From positions 458,046 through 522,045 of the forward strand of contig BBDR01000001.1 of NCBI GenBank assembly GCA_001312405.1: DNA of 64,000 nt, read 5' to 3'. Made by a program: the position numbers and the translations under genes. Source of the DNA: Clostridium sp. NkU-1. Its GTDB lineage: Bacteria; Bacillota_A; Clostridia; Lachnospirales; Lachnospiraceae. Positions 19,260 through 29,073 of this stretch are shown here, piece by piece. Every line of letters starts with the position of its first letter. Positions within the stretch are counted from its first letter, which is position 1. The notes beneath the pieces were generated by a model that had not been told where the DNA came from, made no database searches, and worked only from the letters and a program-made list of their open reading frames with translations.

Positions 19260-20016
19260 TTATAATTCCTTTCCGCGTTCTCTTGCTATGATATAAATTC
19301 TTTCACTGGTATCCTTTGCGGGAGCTTTGGTAAAAGCATCAAAAGCAGCTACAAAATCCATGCCAGCCTCTTTTATCGCCATTTTTACTTCGTCAAGTGA
19401 ATATGCTCTCTGATAATGATTCTCCGTATATTTCCGGTACAGGTTTTCCTCCTGCCGGATAAACAGAGAAAGATCATATTCATTGATCCTGGTTTCCTTA
19501 TCATAATAATTATCCCAGATAAAGCTGCATTCCTCGGTCCTCGGCAATGGTGGAATCGCCCATAAGGGTCTCATATTTATATATGGTGTTCAGATCAAAT
19601 ATAAAAATTCCTCCCGGATCCAGATAATTGTTGACCAGGCGGAAAACCTCCGTCATATCCTCATATTCCAGAATATAATTCATGCAGTCACAGATGCTTA
19701 AAACGGCCTGCACCGTGCCGTAAAGTTCAAATTCCCTCATATCCTGCATAAGATAAAGAATGTCTTTTCCTGACTTTTCCCGCTTTTCCATGGCTATCTG
19801 CAGCATATCTTCGGAGTTGTCCACTCCGATCATATCATATCCCCGGTCCGCAAGAAGCTCTGTAAGGCTTCCCGTTCCGCAGCCCAGGTCAAGAAGCAGG
19901 CCATCCTTTATCCCATATTCATTCAGCAGACCGGTTACGTATTCACACCAGTCCTTATATGGAATATTGTCCATAAACCGGTCATAGACCTCTGCAAAGC
20001 TAGTGTAGGCTTCCAT
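19260..20016 (-). CDS. Class I SAM-dependent methyltransferase, frameshifted
   Basis: About 251 residues after removing one C near 19537 (the frame then reads TIAEDEECSFIWDNYYD). Motif I is LLDLGCGTGSLTELLADRGY, followed by MIGVDNSEDML, then VLSICDCMNYI and LDPGGIFIFDLNT. This is a stand-alone Rossmann methyltransferase of the kind seen near hslO in Clostridia. The methyl acceptor is unknown. The start is weakly marked. It is in an operon with hslO. Confidence 0.87.
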
Positions 20017-20084
20017 TCACAATTTCCTCTTTCTTGCCCATGCCCTATGGGCATTTAGGTACACCCGCAGTGTTTCCTCTTATT

Positions 20085-20124
20085 CTTCAAAAACAAAGCA
20101 GGTAACTCATAAAGAGGTACCTGC
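20085..20124 (-). terminator. Terminator of the SEC-C protein gene
   Basis: Stem GCAGGTA/TACCTGC (20098-20104 and 20118-20124). On the minus strand it is followed by TTTGTTTTTG, 40 bases past the SEC-C stop codon. Confidence 0.75.
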
Positions 20125-20163
20125 CTTCCTGTCTCTTTATCCTGCTGCCAGGGCAGCATTTGA

Positions 20164-20673
20164 TTACAGGTTGGATCCGCAGCACTTTTTATACTTCTTG
20201 CCGCTGCCGCATGGACATGGATCATTTCTTCCGACCTTTGCTCCCTTAACAATGGTTCCAGAAGCCTTCTGCTTTTTATAAAGCTCTTTTCTCTTCTCTT
20301 CCGGCAGTATGGTATCCCACTCCGGAAGATTATACAGCCACTCTGCTTTAGCCTCTACCATATTATAATAAAGCTTTTCCGTATCGATCTCTATTTTTAC
20401 CACGGTCTGCTCGTCCATAGTCTCAATAGGATTCTCATATCCCTTTAAGCTTTCATTGATTCCATCTAAAAAACCGGTCATTGTCTGGACATCTGTTCCA
20501 TATCTCTTTGCCAGATCCTCTACTGTTCCCTCAACCACTTCCTCTGGCTTGGAAAGAATATGCTCATAGATTCCTTTTTCTACTTTAAAATACTCGGTCC
20601 ATAATTCTTCTTTTCCTTTATCATCCAGTCCATCGCCGTATGCCAGGTTTCTCCAATTTTCTAAAATAGCCAT
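20164..20673 (-). CDS. SEC-C zinc-motif protein
   Basis: 169 residues from the ATG at 20673 with AGGATGG upstream. The C terminus carries the SEC-C motif [17 protein letters not shown], a zinc knuckle (CXCX8CC) found at the end of SecA and in many small proteins, where it binds SecB or ribosomes. The N-terminal 140 residues are helical and acidic, with no other domain that I recognise. The family is uncharacterised. It is a single gene with its own terminator. Confidence 0.88.
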   Translation of the reverse strand: MAILENWRNLAYGDGLDDKGKEELWTEYFKVEKGIYEHILSKPEEVVEGTVEDLAKRYGTDVQTMTGFLDGINESLKGYENPIETMDEQTVVKIEIDTEKLYYNMVEAKAEWLYNLPEWDTILPEEKRKELYKKQKASGTIVKGAKVGRNDPCPCGSGKKYKKCCGSNL

Positions 20674-20755
20674 GTTCAAACCATCCTTTTGTCTGTTATT
20701 CTCATGAAGCAGCGGACCAAGATTATGTGATCTTGATTTTAGCAGCTGCCCATGG

Positions 20756-20796
20756 AGTCAAATACCGCCCCGTAACCTGCTTCGGGGTATTTGACT
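20756..20796. repeat. Intergenic inverted repeat
   Basis: AGTCAAATACC (20756-20766) and its exact complement GGTATTTGACT (20786-20796), with inner CCCCG/CGGGG pairing. There is no T tract, so it is not a standard terminator. It lies in a 229-base gap upstream of the SEC-C gene. Confidence 0.6.
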
Positions 20797-20902
20797 TCTG
20801 ATAGTACTCCAACAAACAGTATATAACATCTTTATATATTTTGCAAAATGTTTTTTTCTTATTTTACAATTCTCTGCCGTCAAATCACGGGAAAGGCTGT
20901 TC

Positions 20903-23503
20903 CTATAGGCATTTATTTCCCTGCTTCCTGTTCCTGCTTAAGCCCAGAAGCTTCATCATTAAGTCCACGCTTCCTACATTGTAGCCGCTGCATCCGTAGA
21001 CTGCCTTTAATCCGGGATCCGTGACGATCAAAAGAGGAAGCTTTTCCGGATCCACATACATTCTCCTTGCCAGCGGTTCTACCCCATCATCAAAGTTTAT
21101 GTAACCTACCTTAATCCGGGGTATTACTTCCAAAACCTTGCCGATGGTCCGGTTCTGCAATGACATTTCACTTTGAAGCAGGAAAATGATCTGGCCATCA
21201 AGGGCATTTAAGGCATCTTTTTGCTCCAGCATTTCGTTAAGAACATGCTCGGTAGGTTCCTGACCCTCGGACATGATAGCCAGAATATTGGCCTTTCCTT
21301 CCATAAGCACCGATGCCGGAACCGTCTGCTCTTTCCCGTTTTCTTTTTTTCACGGTCACATCAAAATCATCCAGCAAGTTGTCAACCAGCATATCTTCCA
21401 GACTTCCAGCCCTTAAGCGCATGGTTACAGACTTTTCTTCATCCTTATTTAATTCAAAGACATACTCGCTGGCATTCTGGTTTCCGCTGGGGAGGCGTAC
21501 AGATGTGATTAGCCGGTAAATACCAGGCTCCAGATCCAGCTTTAATACACCGCCGGAAAATTTTACGCCAGTGTAATCCAGAGACACAAACTGTCCCTCT
21601 TTCAGCCTTCCAATGGTCCATGTCTGGTAATAGGTCCACAGGCTGTCTGTTTCCCCATAAAGCACCAGCTTTCCTGATTCTTTGTTCCTGTCTGTTAATA
21701 TCTCATCAGCCCCTGATACTGATACAAATCTGCCTGTCTCATAAACTTCAGCCTCCAGATTTACCAGGTTCATTCGGGCCGGAATGCCCAGAGTCCGGCA
21801 GATGGCGACAAATAATATCTTCCGGCTCAGGGAATTGCCCTGTAAAAGCTTAAGGCTTCCTATGGGAGTGGAACAGATCGTCTTGTAGTCCAGCTTTGGT
21901 TCAAAACCAATGTGCTTCTTCACATATTCCCAAACGGTTTCAGGATCCTTACGAAACCTTTCCTTTTCCTGCCCATGGAAAAATTCCTCAATAAAGCCCC
22001 GGTAATCCGTCATTTCCTCAAGCAAAATTCTTGGGCAGAGGATATATTTTATATAAATATCCAGATTTCCATTCTCTTCCCATTCCTTACGGTATGTAGA
22101 GGCCCATGCAAGATGGCTTTCCAGGATGTCTGCTCTGGCATCCTTATAATCCTTAACGGTCAGACTGTTAAGCATTGCCTTACGGTCCGGATTCTGATCC
22201 CTGGAAAGAAATTTATAGATTTCATCAAAGTTACCGGCAGACAACCGGAGGAGTTCTGTTTCCTCCGGATACCGGGAAGCCTCTTCTGCCTTAAAATATC
22301 CTGCGATCCTGCTTTCCCGCATCTGGTTAGCCTCATGGATCCGTTTCCGGTTTCTTTCCTTTTGTTCCTTTGTAAGCTTCGCCGGATTCATTGGGTAATC
22401 CTTCGGAGCCCTGACGTCCACATCCACCCAGGTATCTCTTACGGATTTATTCTCTTCCTTCTTAAGTACCAGAACCGTTTCCTCCCCATCCTCAGGGGAA
22501 ATCCACGCTTCACAGCACAGCCCATCCTTCATGGCACGGACATGGATATCCCCAAGGCCAATGGTAATGGATACCCTTCCATTCCTGTCTGTATATAAGT
22601 TTACCACGCTGCAATATTCCGCCATATTGAGAATTTCAAAAGAAACCCGTACATTCTCTGCCGGTTTTTTTATTCTTATCAAGAACCTGGATCTTATAAG
22701 ATTTGGTCAGGGCATAGGTTGGGGTTCCATTATAATAGACCAATAAATCTTCCTGGCCCAGACATTCCGTCTCCGAATCGCCGGAATAGTCAGAAAAGGT
22801 TCTGGTGTGTACCAGTAATGCCCTGGAGGAGGCATTGGTAAACCACCCCTTATCCAGCACTTCTTCCGGCTCACAGGCTCCCAGAAAATGCCACCTTCCT
22901 TCCACAAACACCTCCACCCATGCATGATTATCATCACAATGAGCCATCTTGGGGTATACACCTGTCTGGCAGGGATGCCCACGCTCCGGAATGCTGTTAC
23001 GGCAAAGGTGGATTCCTCTCCGCACCTGCCTTTCCGGATTTATACACAGTCACAGGCGATATGGTCCTGTTGTCGGAAGCTTCATAGGTTCCGTTCTCCG
23101 CACACCAGTAATTGATTTCCAACACCGCCTCCCTTATTGAAAGCCCTTTGATCCGTTCGATCAGCTTGTCATAAAAAAATCTGCGGCAGTCCTCAATATT
23201 CTCCGTATTGATCCTGTAATATAAAATATGATGGAGAAAAATATCTTCCGGAATTTCCTGACACCATTCCATCTGATCATAAACCATGATGGAATGCCTT
23301 ACAAATCCAAGAAATACAGAAAAGTCATACTCCCCGGCATCCCGTACCGGCATTGTCCCATATAAAAATTTCATGAGCACCTGTTCCCTGGGAGCACAGC
23401 TTTCCATGGCTTTCTCGATTTCTCCCTTAAGACCTCCCAAAAAGGGAAGCCTGAGTTCATATTTTTTCTGGGCATATCTCTGCAAATGTTCTGAAAACAT
23501 CAC
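20903..23503 (-). CDS. Large transglutaminase-like protein with C-terminal thioredoxin-like region, frameshifted
   Basis: About 866 residues with five indels, each in or beside a homopolymer (near 23035, 22957, 22670-22676, 21346-21352, plus local garbling). The repaired core reads GRCGEESTFAVTAFRSVGIP and VYTPRWAHCDDNHAWVEVF, the Cys and His of a transglutaminase/protease triad. A long middle region follows with KLLQGNSLSRKILFVAICRT, which resembles a second transglutaminase-like repeat. The last 135 residues (ILAIMSEGQEPTEHVLNEML to LPLLIVTDPGLKAVYG) look like a thioredoxin fold without CXXC. No signal peptide is seen, so it is probably cytoplasmic. Function is unknown. Confidence 0.8.
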
Positions 23504-23561
23504 AAAATTCTCCTTTACGAAATCAAATAATTATTTTCTGACTTAGACGGCCCGGCAGAAG

Positions 23562-24322
23562 CTACATAATAGTAACTCCTGCAGAATAAAGCTTCCTGGC
23601 TGTGGCCTCATCTGGCATGGAGTCTGTAATGATTCCGTCTATGTCATCAAAATGGGCAAATTTATAGGAATCATTAAAATAAAATTTGTCTTTTTCCATT
23701 ACCAGATATTTGTGCCTGCTGCTGGCTATTGCCGCCTTCTTTGTCAAGCCATCCTCCACGCCTAAGGTGGTAATGGAATTGTCCGTAAGGTCCAGACCGC
23801 AGGTTCCGATGAAGGCCCTGTCAAAGCTGTACTGTTTAATGATTTCAATGGCAGCCGCCCCCATAAAGCCGTTTACCGTACGGTACATGATTCCTCCGGT
23901 CCCAATGGAAGTGATATCTGGATTAACTGCCAGTGTCTGCATAATATCGATCATGTTCGTAACCACGGTCAACCGTTTGTGGGACCTGGAAAGCTGTTCC
24001 GCCACCATGATATTTGTGGTAGAAATATCCAGAAATATGGTTTCATTGCTCCTGATAAGCTCAAAAGCCTTCTGGGCAATTAATTTCTTTTTCTCAATAT
24101 TCGTATCTCTCCGGTCAATCACATCCCGCTTCAAAGGGTAATCCTGGGATAGTAAGCTCCGCCATAGGTCCGTTTCAGCTTTCCGGCATTTTCCAGATTT
24201 TTTAAGTCCTTGCGTATGCAATCCTCCGTCACCTGAAAAAGAGCGCTTAAATCCTTTACCTTTACCAAGCCCTGGTCATGAAGGATCTGCAAAATCCTGT
24301 CTAAACGTTCTTCCGTAAACAT
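23562..24322 (-). CDS. DeoR/GlpR family regulator, frameshifted
   Basis: About 253 residues. The N-terminal winged helix (RLDRILQILHDQGLVKVKDL, then EDCIRKDLKNLENAGKLKRTYGG) continues after one missing G near 24148 into the DeoR sensor domain (LIRSNETIFLDISTTNIMVAEQL, VVTNMIDIMQTL, DRAFIGTCGLD). The sensor normally binds a phosphosugar. The gene overlaps the 3' end of cutC by 22 bases, so translation is coupled. Confidence 0.88.
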
Positions 24323-25068
24323 GCTTTCTCCTCCATCAGCCTTTTTGCCTGACGTATCTGTTCCTCTTCTGTACGGAAAATGTCATATTCCCCGATTCCC
24401 GGTATGCCCATATTTACATTTTCTTTCCGGTAGGTCATGCCGCTGTCCACAATCGTCTTTCCTGACATGTGAAAACACCGGGCATCTATCTCATCCATAA
24501 GGCTGGCAATGGCATCTACATTGACCCCGCTGCCTACCAAAATATCGATCCGGCCGGCCGCCTGCTCTATCAGTTCCCCTAAAAGCTTCTTTCCTTCCAT
24601 ACAGGTATTCTGCTGTCCGGAGGTCAGTATGGTATCTGCCCCTGCCTCCATGGCCTCTTTTAAGCTTCTGTATGGATCCCGGCATACATCAAAAGCTCTG
24701 TGCAGGGTCATGTTTCCCGTTCCCGCCTTTTTCCTGAGCACTTTCAGCCGTTCCATGTCAAGATCCCCGTCCGGTTTTAAAAATCCCACCACAATCCCAT
24801 CTGCGCCAAGATCCCGAAACATCTGCGCATCCTCTGAGATCATCTGAAATTCATGATCTGTATACAAAAAATCTCCATACCTGGGCCGTATCAGTACGTT
24901 GATTGGAACGTCACAGGATTTGCGGATCTGCTTAAACTGACTCACTCCAGGGGTCGTCCCCCCGATCACCAGATTTGCACAGAGCTCCAGCCTGTCGGCT
25001 CCTCCCTGTACTGCTGCTTTGGCAGATTCCACAGAATCCACACAGACCTCCAAGATATAGTCTTTCAT
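24301..25068 (-). CDS. cutC: CutC family protein
   Basis: 255 residues, intact TIM-barrel. Conserved blocks are LEVCVDSVESAKAAVQGGADRLELCANL, seen as SVESAKAAVQGGADRLELCA, then INVLIRPRYGDFLYTD, FLKPDGDLD, LHRAFDVCRD and ILTSGQQ. CutC was named for copper homeostasis, though a metabolic (sugar-related) role is equally plausible here because the gene is translationally coupled to a DeoR-type sugar-phosphate regulator. GGAGAAAATA precedes the start. Confidence 0.93.
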   Translation of the reverse strand: MKDYILEVCVDSVESAKAAVQGGADRLELCANLVIGGTTPGVSQFKQIRKSCDVPINVLIRPRYGDFLYTDHEFQMISEDAQMFRDLGADGIVVGFLKPDGDLDMERLKVLRKKAGTGNMTLHRAFDVCRDPYRSLKEAMEAGADTILTSGQQNTCMEGKKLLGELIEQAAGRIDILVGSGVNVDAIASLMDEIDARCFHMSGKTIVDSGMTYRKENVNMGIPGIGEYDIFRTEEEQIRQAKRLMEEKACLRKNV

Positions 25069-25107
25069 TATTTTCTCCTAACCATATATTTTTTTGTTGC
25101 CAGAATC

Positions 25108-26078
25108 CTACACTGCCTTATGGCAGGCTGCAAAATGCCCTGGCAAGACTTCTTTCATTTCCGGTGTTTTTTCCCGGCAAAGCTGCTCTGCATGAGGGCA
25201 GCGGGAAGCAAACCGGCATCCTTCCTTCAAATTGACAGGATTTGGAAGGCTTCCCTCCAGCATGATCCGGCTGCGGCTCTTTTCCACATCTGGGTCCGGG
25301 ATGGGAATTGCAGAAAGCAATGCCTGGGTATAGGGATGGAGCGGAGTCTCAAAAAGGCTCTCACTGTCCCCTAACTCCACCATGGCCCCAAGATACATGA
25401 CACCGATCCGGTCACTGATGTGCTTGACCATGGAAAGATCATGAGCGATGAACAGATAGGTAAGCCCCCTCTTCTCCTGCAGCTCTTTTAACAAGTTAAT
25501 CACCTGTGCCTGAATGGAAACATCCAGTGCTGAGATTGGTTCGTCACAGATCACAAACTCCGGATTCACTGCCAATGCCCTGGCAATGCCCACCCGCTGA
25601 CGCTGCCCGCCGGAAAATTCGTGGGGAAAGCGGTCTGCATGCTCTTCGGAAAGTCCTACGGTTTCTAAGAGTTCCAGAACTTTCTTTCTCCGTTCCTCCC
25701 CACTTAAGATTCCATGAGCATCAATTCCTTCCGCAACAATATCAATGACCTTCATCCTCGGATTAAGGGATGCATAAGGATCCTGAAAGATCATCTGCAT
25801 CTTTCTGGTAAATCCATGGCGCTCCGCCGCAGATAAGCTTCTGCTCATCTCCTGTCCATCATATAATATCCTGCCATCCGTTGGCTCATACAGCTGAATT
25901 ACGGTACGGCCGAAAGTAGACTTCCCGCAGCCGCTTTCCCCTACCAGGCCAAGGTTTCTCCTTTATAAATATCCAGGCTGACATCATCCACTGCTTTTAA
26001 AATCTGGTTTTTCCCTACCTGGAAATATTTCTTTAAATGCTTTACCTCTAATAATGGTTTCTTTTCTGCCGACATCAT
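25108..26078 (-). CDS. oppF: Oligopeptide ABC transporter ATP-binding protein OppF, frameshifted
   Basis: About 323 residues. Start at 26078 (TAGGAGGAAATT). The first 45 residues (LLEVKHLKKYFQVGKNQ) are in a different frame from the rest; adding one G near 25953 restores the Walker A GLVGESGCGKSTFGRT. Then come FQDPYASLNPRM, the signature FSGGQRQRVGIARAL and Walker B FVICDEPISALD, and the OppF-type C-terminal iron-sulfur-like cysteine motif CRFASRCPHAEQLC. It is the ATPase subunit of the peptide importer, last gene of the opp operon. Confidence 0.93.
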
Positions 26079-26087
26079 AATTTCCTC

Positions 26088-27077
26088 CTATTCCCTGAGA
26101 GCCTTTGCCCGCTCATCAAGAAGCCAGCAGCGTGCATGGTGGCCTTCACCGCAAAGCATATCCTCCGGCGGATACTGTCTGCAGACCTCCATGGTCGACC
26201 TGCATCTGGCTGCAAAGGGGCAGCCTTTTGGCGGATCCATCAGATCTGGCGGCGTCCCCGGAATGGCCGTCAGCTCGCTTCCCTTATGAGAAGCCTTTGG
26301 TATGGAAGCCAGCAGCCCCTTTGTATAAGGATGCTCTGTCTGGTAAAACAGCTCCCGCACACCGGCGCTTTCCACCAGCTGACCTCCGTACATGACTGCA
26401 ACCCGATCCGCAACATTAGCCACAACCCCCAGATTATGGGTGATAATAATAATGGAGGTTTTAATTTTCTTCTGCAGATCCTTCATAAGATCCAGGATCT
26501 GTGCCTGTATGGTTACATCCAGAGCCGTAGTCGGCTCATCGGCAATTAAAATCTTAGGATCACAGGCCAAAGCCACCGCGATCACGACTCTTTGCCTCAT
26601 GCCGCCGGAAAGCTGGTGGGGGTACTGGTCAAACCTTGTATCCGGATTGGAAATCCCAACAAGGGAAATCAACTCAAGAGCCCGTTGCTTCATCTGTGCT
26701 TTTGTCATATCCTTCCGATGCTCTTTTAATACCTCCACAATCTGTTTACCAATGGTCATCGTAGGGTTTAAAGAGGTCATAGGGTCCTGGAATATCATGG
26801 AAATATCCGACCCCCGTACCGCCTGCATCTGCCGCTCGCTATATTTTGCAAGGTCCCTGCCTTCTAAGAGAATACTGCCTCCAACGATTTTTCCGTTTTT
26901 CGGAAGCAGGCCCATAATGCTTTTTACGGAAATGGATTTGCCGGAGCCGGATTCTCCAACGATTGCCAAAGTCTCCTGCTCATCCAGATAAAAACTTACC
27001 CCGCGCACTGCCTGGACTACCCCATGCTGTGTTTTTATATGTACCTGTAACTGATTGACTTCCAATAATCTGCTCAC
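26088..27077 (-). CDS. oppD: Oligopeptide ABC transporter ATP-binding protein OppD
   Basis: 329 residues, intact. Walker A VGESGSGKSISVKSI, Q-loop MIFQDPMTSLNPTMTI, signature LSGGMRQRVVIAVAL, Walker B ILIADEPTTALD, and the C-terminal C-X-C region GCPFAARCRSTMEVCRQYPP typical of OppD/DppD. It pairs with OppF to power OppBC. It lies 10 bases from oppC and 9 from oppF. Confidence 0.97.
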   Translation of the reverse strand: MSRLLEVNQLQVHIKTQHGVVQAVRGVSFYLDEQETLAIVGESGSGKSISVKSIMGLLPKNGKIVGGSILLEGRDLAKYSERQMQAVRGSDISMIFQDPMTSLNPTMTIGKQIVEVLKEHRKDMTKAQMKQRALELISLVGISNPDTRFDQYPHQLSGGMRQRVVIAVALACDPKILIADEPTTALDVTIQAQILDLMKDLQKKIKTSIIIITHNLGVVANVADRVAVMYGGQLVESAGVRELFYQTEHPYTKGLLASIPKASHKGSELTAIPGTPPDLMDPPKGCPFAARCRSTMEVCRQYPPEDMLCGEGHHARCWLLDERAKALRE

Positions 27078-27087
27078 GACGATTCAC

Positions 27088-27992
27088 CTACTTTCTCATT
27101 CTTGGATCCAGAGCATCCCGCAGGCCGTCTCCAAGAATGCTGAAGCATACCATAATCAGGACGATCACGATTGCCGGGAAAATCAACACATGAGGGAAAT
27201 TACGAAGCACCTGGTATCCGTTGTTAATTAAAACTCCCAAAGATGCTTTTGGTTCCTGCATACCAATGCCGATAAAGCTTAAAAATGCTTCCGTAAATAT
27301 GGCAGATGGAATGGTAAACATAGCATTGATGACAATGACTCCTACCGTATTAGGGATCAAATGCTTCCATATGATTCCGGCAGTACTGGTTCCCAGCACT
27401 CGGGCCGCAAGAACAAACTCCTGATTTTTAAGCTTTAAAATGGATCCGCGGACCAGACGGGCCATATTCACCCATCCTGTAATGGAAAGAGCCACTACAA
27501 TCGTCCAGATGCCTGCCGGCATAACCATCATCAAAAGAATGACAATGATCAGATGGGGGATTCCCACCAGCACTTCAATGATCCGCTGCATAACGGCATC
27601 CACTCTCCCGCCGGCCAAAGCGGAAACCGCTCCATAGGTCACTCCCAGCGTCAAATCCAAAAGAGCTGCAACAAAGGCGATGAGCAGGGATATGCGGGTC
27701 CCCATCCACGTTCTGACCCAGAGGTCCCGGCCGAACTGATCGGTTCCGAAGAGATGTACCAGGGAGGGCGTCTGATAAATGATATCATAATTCGTTTCTT
27801 TATAAGAATATCTTGAAAATACCGGCGCCAGTATTGCAAGGAGCCCGATTGCAATCAACGTAAACAAGCAGACGACCGCCGCCTTATTTTTCTTCAAACG
27901 AAGCCAGCCATCCTGAAGGGCTGTTAAATTGGGCCGGGCAATATGTTCTTTCTCCGATTCATCACATTTGCCTTTACAAATAATTCATCCAT
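27088..27992 (-). CDS. oppC: Oligopeptide ABC transporter permease OppC, frameshifted
   Basis: About 301 residues from the ATG at 27992 (GGAGGGTTAAGA upstream). The first dozen residues are separated from the main body by one missing base near 27970; repair gives the cytoplasmic lead ESEKEHIARPNLTALQDGW before the first membrane helix. Six transmembrane helices follow, with HLFGTDQFGRDLWVR and the EAA loop region VLAARVLGTSTAGIIWKHLIPN. The C terminus is DGLRDALDPRMRK, typical of DppC/OppC. Confidence 0.94.
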
Positions 27993-27994
27993 TC

Positions 27995-28934
27995 TTAACC
28001 CTCCCCTCCGGCTGCCAGACGAATCCTGGGATCAATCAGAGAATACGCGATATCAACGATCAGCACCACAAAAATATAAAAAGCGCTGTAAAAGATCGTG
28101 ATTCCCATGATCGTGGAATAGTCATTGGCCTTTATACTGTCTACAAATAAGCTGCCGATTCCCGGGATGGTGTAAATATTCTCTACTGCCAGAGAGCCTG
28201 TCAGAAGATTTACAACAATGGGCCCCAGAATCGTCACCACAGGGATGATCGAATTCCTTACGGCATGGCGCATGAGCACCTTCATCGGGCTAAGTCCCTT
28301 GGCTTTGGCTGTGACGATGTAATCCTGCTCCAGCACCTCCAGCATCTCTGTCCTGATAAACCGGGCGATCATGGCCGTGGCGGAAAAGGACAGGGCAATG
28401 GACGGAAGAACTGAGCATTTCCAGTCGGTCCAGAAACCAACTGGCAGGATTCCCCATTTTAAGGCCACATAATACTGCAGCAGGGCCGCAGCCACAAAAT
28501 TAGGAACAGAGACTCCAAGGACAGCCACGATCATGGTGAAATAGTCGATTCCGCTGTTATGCCTCCACGCTGCAATAATTCCCAATGTCAGTCCAACTGC
28601 CAGCCCGATCAACACCGCCTGAAGGCCGATTAAAGCAGAGGGGCCGATTCTGCCTCCGATTACGGCAGATACCTTCTGTCCAGTGTAAGTAAAGGATGTT
28701 CCAAAATCTCCATGCAGGATATTTCCCATATACTTTATGTATTGCCGGGGCACGGACTCATTCAGCCCATACTGCTCTAAAATGGCCTGCTGCTGCTGAA
28801 CAGACATCATATTAAAGCGTTCCGAGTCAAAGGGAGAGCCTGGCAGCTTCTTCATCAGAAAAAAAAGTAGCTGTTACAATGACCCATAATGTCAGCGCCA
28901 GATATATCAGTCGCTTGCAGATATATTTTATCAT
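27995..28934 (-). CDS. oppB: Oligopeptide ABC transporter permease OppB, frameshifted
   Basis: About 312 residues from the ATG at 28934 (AAAGGAGG upstream). The first helix KYICKRLIYLALTLWVIVTA is followed by an extra T in a run of eight (28859-28866); removal gives TATFFLMKKLPGSPFD. Later motifs are YGLNESVPRQYIKYMGNILHGDFGTS, in parts LNESVPRQYIKYMGN and GDFGTSF, and the EAA loop DYIVTAKAKGLSPMKVLMRH. It ends two bases from the oppC start, so coupling is tight. Confidence 0.94.
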
Positions 28935-28966
28935 GCTGTGTCCTCCTTTGCATTCATATTCTCCTG

Positions 28967-29024
28967 AGATTTTAAAAAGAGCCGCCCTTCCCTTTTCCAA
29001 TTTTAAAAGGGAAGGGCGGCTCTT
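28967..29024 (-). terminator. 20-bp intercistronic hairpin between oppA and oppB
   Basis: A perfect 20-bp stem (28977-28996 and 29005-29024) rich in GC in its middle, with an 8-base loop. On the minus strand it is followed by TTTAAAATC. It lies 49 bases after the oppA stop and 43 before oppB. Such hairpins stabilise binding-protein mRNA and reduce readthrough to the permease genes. Confidence 0.85.
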
Positions 29025-29073
29025 CTCATTTTCCGCATTCCGTTGGTCAGGGCACCTCCCTGTATGCTGCGGC

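Noticed and set aside
21912..22598. 228-codon plus-strand frame
   Set aside because: It is the antisense shadow of the transglutaminase-like gene and has no ribosome site or recognisable motif.
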